NCBI GenBank assembly: GCA_956465555.1
Contig: OY101117.1
Span: forward strand, 2,232,001-2,296,000
From: Nitzschia sp. pyKryTriq1
Lineage: Eukaryota > Bacillariophyta > Bacillariophyceae > Bacillariales > Bacillariaceae
DNA length: 64,000 nucleotides
Reading direction: 5' to 3'
Below are positions 30,740 to 40,584 of the stretch, piece after piece. The position numbers and the translations under genes are program-made. Position 1 is the first letter of the stretch, and the number at the start of each line of letters is the position of its first letter. The notes under the pieces were generated by a model. The model saw only the letters and a program-made list of their open reading frames with translations. It was not told where the DNA came from and did no database searches.

Positions 30740-30836
30740 TCTATCTAAGCGTCTCTTCTGCACGATAGCAGGGATCGAACGATATCGGTCCGGACGAAAC
30801 AAAGAAAGTGCCATCGTCATGGTCACTCTCCTGGCT
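30740..30836. repeat. 97-bp perfect direct repeat, copy 1
   Basis: Identical over 97 bases to 31097-31193 (offset 357), starting TCTATCTAAGCGTCTC and ending CTCTCCTGGCT. Non-coding; family unknown. Confidence 0.92.
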
Positions 30837-31096
30837 TGCCGATGCTGCCGCTGCAGGATCGAGGCTTCGCGTAGGAGGTACGCGGAGGCGCCCTGGAGGC
30901 TATTGGAGCCCTTGTGTGGAAGCATTGTGCATGTGGATGATCCACGCCTTGGATGACATCGATGATGACGCTCGTCGCGCGCATCATCTCCTGAAAGACA
31001 AAAGGGTCGTCTGTGAATACGACGTCCTTCGTTTTGAAGAAGATTTGTTCGGCCATGGTTGGCATGGCGTCTCCGCGTTCCATTCGGTCGTAGGCA

Positions 31097-31193
31097 TCTA
31101 TCTAAGCGTCTCTTCTGCACGATAGCAGGGATCGAACGATATCGGTCCGGACGAAACAAAGAAAGTGCCATCGTCATGGTCACTCTCCTGGCT
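31097..31193. repeat. 97-bp perfect direct repeat, copy 2
   Basis: Partner of 30740-30836. The 260 bases between the copies have no recognised function. Confidence 0.92.
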
Positions 31194-31617
31194 GTTGCTT
31201 TCTTGCTAGGCGGATCAGCCGTTGGCCATTTCCGATGACTGGCTGGCGTCTGATCCTCCGGGCGACAATTCAATCTCCGTCTGACCGTCCCCTCAAGCTC
31301 GCAACTGGGATGTTGTCTCATCATCTCGTTCGCACCAAAACGGTGAGACGCGGGATGAGACGCGCGGGCGGGCCAAAGAAATAATAATGAAAAGATCCAC
31401 GATCCATTAATTCAGATACCTGGTACCGGTACCGGTAGATATGCAGGGCAGCGACTTGCCTTTTCCTTTGACCGAGTTCAATGCAATGTTTGCGCAACGA
31501 TTGCCCAATATAGGAAAGCTTAAAGGCACAAGAGACAAAGCATTGGGTAGAATACCGGTACACGTACAAAATCCATGATGCACCATCAGGCGTTCACGAA
31601 CTCGGCAGTGACAAGAT

Positions 31618-34600
31618 ATGGACTCTCTACCACAAGGAAGACAGGTTTCTGGACGCCGTCCTTCCACAGGAATAGCACCACAATCCTCTTCACGAAACAG
31701 TAGTGAAACCTTCGACAGATTCCAGCGTGATCCACTGATCGTACCGCATACAGCTGGAGCGAGGAGGGCTCAACATGATGAAGATGCAGCTTATTCTTTG
31801 CATGACATTCCCCACCGTGATGGGGACCAGCGTCGCACCTTACCTATGGAACAACGAGCGCCACCGCGTCACGACTCATTTCGATATCTTCCAGCCTCCA
31901 CCGCGAGGAGCCCCAAAAATTCGAATACTAGTAACCAGCCACAGAACTTTCGTCGCCGACAACATGGATCTTCTGAAACCGGGACAAGAGCCTCGGTTTT
32001 GTCAGATGACGCCACATCCGTCGATAGTGTTTTATTTCAAGCGGTGGACAACCTCTATGGTCCGGACCATACTCGTTCACGGTCGCGTAATAGCAGCAAT
32101 GAGCCAGACTCGAGCACCGGCACCGACGAGATTCACTTTCAAGCCGCCCCTTCAAACGTTTTTCATGGCGATATCGCCCAGCCTTCGCAACAAGAGGATG
32201 ACGCTCCTTCCGACTTGTTTCAGGGGGATATCGACTACCCTTCGCAACAAGTGGATGGTGACGGGGTGATCATACCGGAAGACTCGATATTTGCTGTCCT
32301 ATGCAACGAAGCTGGAACGCTACAGATGAACAAGGACCACACAGAACAGGACTATATCGAACACGATCTGTCATGGAACGCAGTTCGTAGTTGGTTGGAG
32401 AGTCACCACGTGAGCGATTTACAACTAGCATTGGAAGTTCGGGATAACAAAGGCCGAACGGCTATGCATTGTGCCTGTCAAAATCAGCCACCACTGGATG
32501 TCATCGCACATATTCTTCAGTATTGTCCAGCCTGCTTGCAAGCCACAGACCTATTTGACTGGTCACCTCTGCATTACGCGTGTGCCTTTGCCGCATCACC
32601 ATCGGTGCTGCACCTGATTGCCGAGACATACGGTGCGGCAAAAACCATTCAGACCAATAGAGGATTGACGCCATTGCATTTAGCTCTGATTGGGCCGTTT
32701 CGAGACTTTTCTGATTCGATTGCGGTTCTAGCATCTACTGGTGCCGCCTCAATCGCAGATGACGAAGGGATTCTGGTAAGTGAAAAGTCGGAATTAGGTC
32801 TTGCATTGCTGTCTATATACATAAACGAATTCGAGAAGCTGACGACCGAACATCGATTGTAGCCACTTCATTATGCATGCGCCTTTGGGGCGACAGAAGA
32901 GACGATTCGAATATTAGTTGCAAGATTCCCAAAGGCATTGTCACAGAAAGACCTGCAAGGACGTGATCCATTAATCTTTGCCATTGCCAATACCAAGACA
33001 AACCCCAAACGGGCACCCAAAGTTGTCGCTCTTCTGCTCGATCTGACAGATATCTATGTTCCCGCTGGGACTATGTTCCAGACAACGGAGGACAGCTCCA
33101 ATCCACTCCAATTCTTGGCGAATTTCGTGTCCCAAATTGAATTTCGAGAAGGGACGCAGGAAATGTGTGCCTCCATCAAAGAATGTCTACCCTTATTGTT
33201 GAATTATTCTGAGCCTACCCCGACAGTACTGTCGACTCTTCGCACTTTTCCAGGATGGCTGCTTCCAACAGCAGTTCTGTCACCACACGTACAACACATT
33301 CTGGATGAAAAAATCAAAGACAAGTTCCCCACAGTGTTGTTGATGGTGGATTTTTACATGCAAGTAATGATCATTCTTTCGCTCCATTTTGGACTTGAAG
33401 CTTCAGATAAAACAGCTCGAGATCGGTGCGCTATAGGTCTGTTTGTTGGAGGGTCCTACTTTCAGCTACGAGAATTCATTCAAATCTTCACTTTAATTTG
33501 GTTTGGGTCCTTTCGCACCTTTCTTTTAGGTTGGCTTTTCCATTTCAACGATATGCTGGACCAATTGTACATTTTTGCGGTGATAACATGCGGAGTCTTC
33601 ATTTTCAAGGATACGACGACAGATCAGGTGCAGAAGATTGTTATGACCTTCTCAGCCGGTATCTTCTGGGCGAAACTTTTCATCTGGATGCGGAGTATCA
33701 AGGTTGACTTCTCCGTCTTTGTTTCGGGCGTCTTCTACGTCAGTCGAGCTGTGCTGCCATACGTTCAAGGAATCATTATTTTTTTGGTTGCCTTCACGCA
33801 AATGTTCATAACGATCTTCCGATCTTCAGGAACGTATGGCTGTAACGAAATAGATTCCGGTTGGAGCGCAGCCAGGGACTACTACAAGGAAAACGAAGAC
33901 GAATTTATTGAAAGACAGTGCGGCAACATCGACAACTTTCGGCCCTTTTGCAATTATTGGGTCGCATTTCTCCATGTCCTCACAATGTTCTTGGGAGAAG
34001 TTGACGAGGCTTTTTTTGCAGATTCCGACGTTGGAGTATGGCTCTATGTCATCTTCGTGTTCATCATGGTCATTCTATTGGCCAATGTGTTGATTGCCAT
34101 CGTAACCAACTCATACAAATTCATCCAAGATAGTGAAGCTACGATGGTTTTCTACACTAACCGGCTTCACTTTCTATCAGAGACCGATGCGATCAGTAAC
34201 TTTCCTTTCTTCCGGCAACTCTTTTCCCTCCTCGACAGCAGTTTTGACGACGACAAGGCCGGTTTTGTTTGGGATAATCTCTTCTCCGTTTTCGCGTTCA
34301 AATCCGAATATTCAATACTGTATGGCACCCATTGGACGCTCCGAATCATTCCTCTATTGATAGCAATCATAACTATCCCGTCTTGGTTGATCCTGGGGGC
34401 TATGACCTGTGGTTTATTGTGGCCGCCGCAGGTTCGAGAATGGATTTTTGCCTCCACGATATGGAAGAGTGAATCCAAAGCGCAGGAAGAAAAGGATCAA
34501 CACGAGCGACGTGAGACAGAGAAACGAGTTGCAGCTGAAGTCGCTGTGACCAGAGAAGAGTTCTACCAGAGGTTGTCAGAAAATCGCCAGCAGTATTCGG

Positions 34601-34752
34601 AAATCAAAGCTTCAGTGATCGAGAGAAAACAAGAAATCCGAGTAGAGATGAAGCGGATTCGTGTCTTGATGAGCAATCTATTTGAGCAGGCAGAACACCT
34701 GAGATCCCAGAGAGAGGCACGCCAATCCGATTCTGACTCTGAAAGCTACTAG
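31618..34752 (+). CDS. Ankyrin-repeat, TRP-like cation channel
   Basis: Two exons: 31618-32775 and 32863-34752, 1015 residues. The 87-base GTAAGT...TAG intron ends one ankyrin unit; the join reads DEGILPLHYACAFGA, restoring the repeat. Residues 1-240 are disordered. Ankyrin repeats run from about 280 to 430 (NKGRTAMHCACQNQ, DWSPLHYACAFAASPSV, RGLTPLHLALIG, PLHYACAFG, GRDPLIFAIAN). The channel domain spans about 540-830, with about six hydrophobic helices and a pore-loop candidate HVLTMFLGEVDEAFF (T760-G764-E765-D767), then the last helix VIFVFIMVILLANVLIAIVTNSY. A C-terminal coiled coil (EKRVAAEVAVTREEFYQRLS onward) may mediate tetramers. This architecture is like TRPA/TRPC-type channels; the acidic filter suggests Ca2+ or other cations. 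Gating stimulus unknown. Confidence 0.85.
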
Positions 34753-35348
34753 AGATCAATATTTTACCCTTGAACCTTCCTCCAGTGGCGGGCCTGGGTA
34801 TTCTACTGCACCCATAGTTCTAATACTTCTTCCTTTGCTGCTATAGCAGAAATATTAGAATGCTCCTTGCTATTGCCTCTATGCTAGCTAGCCTTTCTAA
34901 ATCCCACCATCCCACTCGGCTCTCAATCGAGTCACGAAGGGAAAAGTCGCTTCTTTACTATAGAGGAGTCGTCGGAGTGTTCGTACCGGTACCGGTGGAG
35001 TATGATGAGTTCATACTCGTACCAGTAGGTACACGTACTGTATCCCGTATATACATACAATCAAGACGTATCGCGCACGCACGCACAGAACCTGAACGAA
35101 AATGTGGATCTTGATGATTCTTCCCCCAGTTTTGTTTACTGTATGTTTGTTCGAACACCATCACGAACAAACAATTCACCACAAAAGCAACAAGCAACAC
35201 TCAACACTTCATCCTTATCATCACAAAACTCTCACAACTCGATCTCTCTCGTCTCATCGACCTCGTGTTGTTGAGCAGTTGTGCATCGAATCATTCTCGG
35301 TAGTTGCTGTCGTCTCGAAATTCCATATTTTACTTGCACCGTCAAACA
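34753..35348. other. Intergenic region with a small inverted repeat and GTAC cluster
   Basis: It contains an inverted repeat around TTCTAATACTTC...GAAATATTAGAA (34809-34860) and TACCGGTA at 34984. The last 150 bases are pyrimidine/CAA-rich, like a 5' leader of the next gene. Confidence 0.45.
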
Positions 35349-35741
35349 ATGAAATCTGTGACAAAATGCTTGCAAGAGGCAGGATCTGAGCTCAAGGCAG
35401 CTTTGGAAAAATTGGAATCAGGACAACCACTGACTGACGACGACAAAGCTGCCTCTCCTTCTGCGTTTGCCGCGGGTGCTGATAATGATGTGGACCCAGA
35501 TGATTCGGTTGCTGCCTTCTTTGCCCAACAAGCCCAACAACAACGGGCTGAATCGAAACTTCCTATCAACGCTTGGGCAAAAACGATCCATGCCACGTCT
35601 TCGAATGTGCAGCTCGAGGACAAAGTTTCGTGCCGTACTGTTGGTGATACAACTACGACGGATCAAACCCTGCTGGATGCGTCGAAAACGAAAGCCCGTG
35701 TCCTCTACAAGATTTTTGAAGAATCAGCCTATGCCGAGTGA
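35349..35741 (+). CDS. Small hypothetical acidic protein
   Basis: A 130-residue protein from the ATG at 35349 (an in-frame upstream TTG is ignored). Residues 1-30 are helical (MKSVTKCLQEAGSELKAALE), followed by an acidic Ala/Asp stretch (AAGADNDVDPDDSVAAFFAQ), a Gln-rich helix, and a C-terminal helix DASKTKARVLYKIFEESAY. No domain is recognised. Coding-like composition and a clean pyrimidine-rich leader support it as a gene. Possibly an adaptor or intrinsically disordered protein; function unknown. Confidence 0.55.
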   Translation: MKSVTKCLQEAGSELKAALEKLESGQPLTDDDKAASPSAFAAGADNDVDPDDSVAAFFAQQAQQQRAESKLPINAWAKTIHATSSNVQLEDKVSCRTVGDTTTTDQTLLDASKTKARVLYKIFEESAYAE

Positions 35742-35899
35742 GAAGCAACCAGCAGCTATTAATAGGCTAGACTACCGGTCGAGCAGAGCAATGGACGAAT
35801 CGCCACTGCTCCAAGATTATGGTGCAATTCGTGAAATACAGTATAAATTGAACTTTTTCGGAGGGTTAGAGTTTTGGATTCGGTATGGCTTATTTGAGA

Positions 35900-36020
35900 G
35901 CCCTTGAAGGGCTTTCAGGCACGGATTCGCGGCTACCTCTTACCAAAACCATGCATGCACTATGATGCCGAAGGACCCCGCCTTTGCTGCTGGTGTCTCT
36001 GTATCATTTTTGTTCCACAT
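35900..36020 (-). pseudogene. Decayed copy of the 3' end of the two-thioredoxin-fold gene
   Basis: This non-coding stretch aligns with 37131-37290, the 3' end of the gene at 37125-38177. Shared strings are CGGCTACCTCT-ACAAAA-CC (35929 onward), ATGCCGAAGGACCC (35962 onward), and GTCTCTGTAT...TTTGTTCCACA (35993 onward). It carries several insertions and deletions relative to the intact gene and cannot code. It lies downstream of the MYND-like pseudogene on the same strand, suggesting an old local duplication. Confidence 0.65.
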
Positions 36021-36050
36021 CGGCAATCATTTTCTCCCTAGATGACCTGC

Positions 36051-36861
36051 CTACTTGTGGAAAGATTGAATGAAGTTTTGAGTAGACCATGTTCGGGTTT
36101 CTCTTCGTAGTCGCAATCTGTCGGTGGGATCTTGGCTTCGTCGACCGTTCTTGTACGTTTGAAGAAAGCTAGCAGCAGGCATTGTCACTCCGCCGAATTC
36201 GTCCTTGGTTCGCATGACAAAGGAATCCTCAGTGAACTTGGGTTCGGCAGAGAACTTGAAATAGTCATAACAGAGAAAGACACAGAGAAACATGAAACAG
36301 TGGATTCTGTCCTCAGGCGAAAGCGGTGCCCTCTGGTAATCGGCTTCAGCATCCTCAATCTCTTGTTCTATTTCTTGGTAGAACCACCATTCTCCTCTGG
36401 CAACTCGACCGAGATTTTCATAGAAAGTCTCCATAGATGGTAGCCCATTGAAATCCTGATCCTTATAAGGTGTATCCACTGCAAAACACGCATCGAGGAC
36501 ACGGTAGTCGATTTCGTCGGTGGCCACAATTCCTTCCGCAATAATCGCCGCTTGTTGTGTGGATAGTAGAAGACTCCTGTGACTTACCTGGCACTCACGC
36601 GAACAGTAGCCAAATAAAGAGGGCATTTCTTGAGGAACATGCCGCGTTTCCCTCGAAAAAGCTGTTTATCCAGCTTCGCAGCACAATGTTCACAAGTTTC
36701 GTCCAGAGACTGCTTCAGGAGAATCGACGTATTTTCGGGGGTTAATTCTGCCGAAGCTTTTCTGCAGAAATTGGATTGCAAATCCTCGCTGAATTCAACA
36801 CAGGTATCATTATAGTCAACCTCCGGGTAAAGGTTGCGGAAAAATTTTCAGTCGTCCACAT
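36051..36861 (-). pseudogene. MYND-type zinc finger protein, probably a frameshifted pseudogene
   Basis: Two overlapping minus-strand frames together outline one gene. The first (about 36836-36590) carries NLYPEVDYNDTCVEFSED, then ETCEHCAAKLDKQLFRG and FLKKCPL, the first half of a MYND finger. The second (36626-36051) resumes with FGYCSRECQVSHRS, the second half, and runs to a stop after about 190 codons, through EWWFYQEIEQEIEDAEADY. The frame changes inside the finger, near 36615-36625, without splice sites there. A possible ATG (36861) lies in the third frame, implying another shift near the N-terminus. MYND fingers bind proline-rich peptides, often in SET-domain or co-repressor proteins; no SET domain is visible. 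A sequencing error cannot be excluded. Confidence 0.55.
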
Positions 36862-37124
36862 CGCGCCTGGCGCCGGGATAGTACCGTAGTCTAGACCTAC
36901 CGGTAGACTATTATCCACTTTAAAGTTTCATGAGCTGATCCTGAGCTAATGGTTTCGTATGAGTATGGGCCAACTATTCTTTGGCTGAGATGGGTTGAAT
37001 ATTGATAGTATAAATGAAAAAGTCTGACTCAACGATGCTGGAAAATATGATAGCGTTTCTTCAAATCCAGTTTACTCTAGAATACTTAGATTGTTGGATT
37101 TCGGATTAGATAGGTATGTGTGAC

Positions 37125-38177
37125 TCATTCGAGAGCTCTTTTAGGGACAAATGCCCGGCTACCTCTCACAAAAGCCGTATAGGCACCAATGCCGAAGGAC
37201 CCAGCCCTTCCAATGTTCTGTTTGGGAGGCAAATTCCACCATCTGGGCACAGCGCTGTTGGTTGCGTCTCTGTATTTGTTCCACAGGTAATTTCTACAAT
37301 CATCTGCTCCTTGCAATACACTATCACCGTCAATCAAGACTGGTATCTCTGCCTTGGCAGTATTGTTGGGCAGCTGGTGGCTTGATCCGTTTCCCATGGG
37401 AATACTAAGGTACGGGACTTCTAAGGTGCACAGCACCTCCCGCACCAGCCGCGACTCGGGACATCCTTCGGCTTGGTAGAGCACGACTTCGTCATTTTCT
37501 TCTTTGTTCCAGAGCGACGGTGTTTGAAGTATGCCACAGGTCGGCCATGGTCGGAAATATGCTGGTGCCGCCAGGGAGAGAAAACGAAATGGAAATGGAA
37601 TATTGGTCGAATTAACTATCTGGTCTGCTCGGGGAGCCTGCTCGCTGGTTGGTAAAACATTTTGCCCATATCGATCCCATAAATGGTTCAAAATATCATA
37701 GCTTTGTATGATAACAACTGGTTCTCTTGTAGAATCTGTTTGGTCCACCAACAATGGAAACGTCAAGTCGTCAGTCTGATGGTACTGCTGAAGATATCCC
37801 ATGGCCTCGGGACGGAATCTCGAACTGGCATCGAATGCCCCTTCCAAAAATAGGGTTTGACGAGGACATGGACGAATGTGGATTTGTAAATCCAAAATGG
37901 TTGCATATTCTCGAACTAATCGACACCAGGGAGATGCCTCGTACTCGTAAAGAATCAGATGATGATTGGGCGGCGATGGTTGATCTCGCGCACGTCTTGC
38001 TACCTCGACGGCCACATTCCTTCGACTGAGACTGGCAAGGCGACTAGTGATGCGATCCAGAGATGATGATTGAAATGCCATATGGTGGTCGGCACCAGAA
38101 GGCCATTCTCCTTGCTGGACTATACCATATTGTTTTAATGGGCTGCCTCTTCGTCTCTTCGCTCCATTCATCCTCAT
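37125..38177 (-). CDS. Tandem GST-N/glutaredoxin-like thioredoxin-fold protein
   Basis: The ATG at 38177 gives 350 residues (a GTG nine bases upstream is ignored). Two thioredoxin-fold modules are seen: HLILYEYEASPWCRLVREYA (about residues 70-175) and EVVLYQAEGCPESRLVREVL (about 230-310). Each continues with a strand and a 'FPLLVD' or 'IPVLIDG' cis-proline element, then a helix ending 'LWDRYG' or 'LWNKYR'. This is the double GST-N architecture of plant and algal plastid proteins such as Arabidopsis At5g03880. The first site reads SPWC, with a single Cys; the second reads CPES, with the Cys at the other position, so the two sites are complementary halves of a CPxC motif. Likely redox or glutathione binding. 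The C-terminal residues 320-350 are lineage-specific. Confidence 0.75.
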   Translation of the reverse strand: MRMNGAKRRRGSPLKQYGIVQQGEWPSGADHHMAFQSSSLDRITSRLASLSRRNVAVEVARRARDQPSPPNHHLILYEYEASPWCRLVREYATILDLQIHIRPCPRQTLFLEGAFDASSRFRPEAMGYLQQYHQTDDLTFPLLVDQTDSTREPVVIIQSYDILNHLWDRYGQNVLPTSEQAPRADQIVNSTNIPFPFRFLSLAAPAYFRPWPTCGILQTPSLWNKEENDEVVLYQAEGCPESRLVREVLCTLEVPYLSIPMGNGSSHQLPNNTAKAEIPVLIDGDSVLQGADDCRNYLWNKYRDATNSAVPRWWNLPPKQNIGRAGSFGIGAYTAFVRGSRAFVPKRALE

Positions 38178-38650
38178 CACCACCACTCATCATCGTTCGT
38201 TCTTGCCGTGTTTGCTCCTTCATCCGATGATACGAGTATCTTCTACATGAACACTGTCCTACGGTATCGGTACTGTACGCACCGGTACGTCATACCCGTA
38301 CCAGTAGACCCTACAGTACCAGTACTGTACGTACAAGTACATTCGGCCCAGTACAAGTACAAGAGTTCCCATAGCCCAGCCCAGCAAACGACCATACCAG
38401 GTACATACCGGGTGTAAGAATATCAGGGTTGAACGAGCAAGTTCCCCCAAATACGAGAAACAGCAAGTTATCCTTGGTTTCAATGTTGAAGAACTTCAAA
38501 CCACAATACCCCATACGGGGGGGAGCCTTTTGGCCGAGGGGTTATTCGTGGATGCATCATTCCGAGGATTTCTACAACCGGGCTGACATATCATTGCGGC
38601 TCGACCATTTCCTCATTGGCACGCATTGATTTCATTCTTGTGCACCATCT
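38178..38650. promoter_or_regulatory. Divergent intergenic region, GTAC-rich
   Basis: A 473-base gap between divergent start codons, filled at 38260-38410 by ACCAGTACTGTACGTACAAG-type repeats. No core promoter element is recognised. Confidence 0.45.
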
Positions 38651-40158
38651 ATGACAATGGCAGAAGAGTCCTCCTCCCAACAACAACAAAGCCCTAAAGA
38701 CACAAGCGACCTCGAAGAAGGCGGTGCCACCACCGAGGATGCTAATGGCAATGCTCCCCCGCCGGAAAAACATGTTGCCCCCCACCGCGGAATCCATCGT
38801 TCCATAGGCACTCACGCGTTGCCGTGCCTTGTCGTGCATGTGTTTCATATCGACAAAGAGGCAAAAGTGGAACCGTTCGAGGATCATCATGCTGGTTTGC
38901 TGGAGGCACTGTCGGCAGAGAAGAATGATATTGACACCCCGCTGGGGATCCCCACTGACAGCAACAAAGAGGGCAAGCATAGGGAAAAGAATGGTGGGAA
39001 GGATAAGGATATCAGCCTTCAGAGGTCATACTGGGTCGACATTGATGCCGACGAACGGGATCGACCAGAGGTAAACGAATGGATACAAAAACTTAATTTT
39101 GGATCTCTTATTACAGACACTATCACGAAACCAGCAGAAGGTACGTGCGATGGAATAGATTTTCACTGTGGTAGCAGAAGCATTCGTTCTTCTTTGTCGC
39201 CGAGGCTAATGAGTATGCTGGTTTTAATGCTACGTTCCTCGCACAGAGTGGGTATCACATGTTGTCAGCACACGGTCCAAAGCTTTGATTATGATTCGGA
39301 TTGTTCCACTGGTGAGGGATGATGGAAGTTTCGTGTCAGAGAATATTGAGTATCTTGCTGCTGTGAAAACAAAGCACATGGTACTGACCTACACCACTAC
39401 TCTAAGCGGGGGAAGAGGAAGTCTCAACAAGGCGTCGATCAAATACATGACCATGGAAGATGCTTTACATGATGGGTCTAGCAATGCCGCTCTCGTTGCT
39501 TGGCTGGAATTTCATATCTTTCGAACAAGAAAAATCTTGACACATATCCGACGGGATTCTTTACAAATAGCAAAGCGACAGGACCAGGACCCGAATAGTG
39601 TTCGTTTGGAGGAGATTACAATTCTGAGACATAGACTTTTGGTGGTACTTTCAGTAGCCGAGGAACAATCCCAATGTCTGTTCATGATCCAGAGGATGGA
39701 CGAAGACACCGATTGCGTCGATTTCAAGCAATTGAAAGGACCCGTTTCCATTCTTATTTCAACAGCGGAATCGACGGAACGAATGGGCGCGAGACTCGAG
39801 AAACGAGGGAAGGCACTCAGACAAGCATATGATGCGAACCAACAAGATCAGATGAATCGGCGTCTGGCTCTGCTGACCATTGCTTCTGTCATTTTCATGC
39901 CCTTGACGTTCCTGTCCGGGATTTTCGGAATGAATTTTGCAAACATGCCTGTGTAAGTCAACACTGCTACTGCTGAGGGCCACAGGACTATCAACATATT
40001 ATGTATCAGATTGCTCACTCACACTTGTCTCGTTTCTATGTACCTTACGAAACAATAGACTCGAGCTGGAGAATGGATTTTATGGTTTGCTTGTTACCAT
40101 GTTGGTCATTACAATTGCGATGCCGGTTGGGTTTCACTACTATGGATGGTTCGTCTAA
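38651..40158 (+). CDS. CorA/MIT-type magnesium transporter
   Basis: Three exons: 38651-39140, 39247-39952 and 40059-40158, 431 residues in frame. Introns are GTACGT...CACAG and GTAAGT...ATAG. Residues 1-130 are charged and lineage-specific. The cytosolic domain has IEYLAAVKTKHMVLTYTTT, then helices including RLEEITILRHRLLVVLSVAE and ESTERMGARLEKRGKALRQA. The first membrane helix (LALLTIASVIFMPLTFLSGI) ends in the signature GMNF (FGMNFANMP), and the second is YGLLVTMLVITIAMPVGFHY. GMNF is the Mg2+ selectivity motif of CorA pentamers. The second intron splits the coding sequence right after GMNFANMP, and the join gives MPVLELENGFYG, as expected. Compartment not evident. Confidence 0.9.
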
Positions 40159-40584
40159 CGAATTATTGACGGCTGCTACTATACTTTTTGGTTCAACCGC
40201 GGAGCGGGACTATTACTCAGAGAGGGGAAAGGAGTATCAGTAGAAACTGATTGTGCTATGAGGCACAGGCATGCAAAAAGAAATAATAGTACGTTTCGCG
40301 AGTCTACTGAGTCGAATTGTCGGTCGAGGTAGTCATAGACACCATGATGTCTGTACTTCGTACGAAGAAATGTATCTTTTCTTTTGTGATTTGATGGAGG
40401 TTCAGTTTTTGGCCGCGAAATAAGCTCGATCTACTGTGTACTTTCCGTTCCGCTCTCCGCTGAAACAACAATATTCGTACCGGTATCTACAATCACTGCC
40501 TGTCCTGCACTCCATATCGACGAGTTTCTTCCTCTGGTTTGTATTTTCGAATGTGGCATCTCTGAATTTCATGAAGGCTCGGTG
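40159..40584. other. Intergenic region
   Basis: This 426-base gap lies between two same-strand genes. TACCGGTA occurs at 40479. It presumably contains the CorA gene 3' end and the next promoter; nothing specific seen. Confidence 0.5.

Larger units (their letters stand above)
30066..31617. other. Gene-poor stretch with GTAC palindromes and a long direct repeat
   Basis: No gene is supported. It contains a dense GTAC/TACCGGTA cluster (30295-30550, 31420-31437, 31553), GTCGCGTCGAT tandem units (30423-30450), and a 97-bp direct repeat (separate entries). A minus-strand 221-codon frame (31324-30659) includes the repeat twice and is very Arg/Pro-rich; I regard it as non-coding. Confidence 0.55.

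Noticed and set aside
30740-30836. tRNA-like T-loop string (GTTCGATCC on the minus strand) in the 97-bp repeat
   Set aside because: Flanking bases do not form a T-stem, and no anticodon or acceptor stem can be folded.
30659-31324. Minus-strand 221-codon open frame
   Set aside because: Arg/Pro-rich translation that includes the 97-bp direct repeat twice; composition fits non-coding repeat DNA and no family is seen.
32776-32862. Reading the channel as two separate genes because of the stop at 32862
   Set aside because: The stop is the AG end of an intron with a GTAAGT donor; removing it restores an ankyrin unit in frame.
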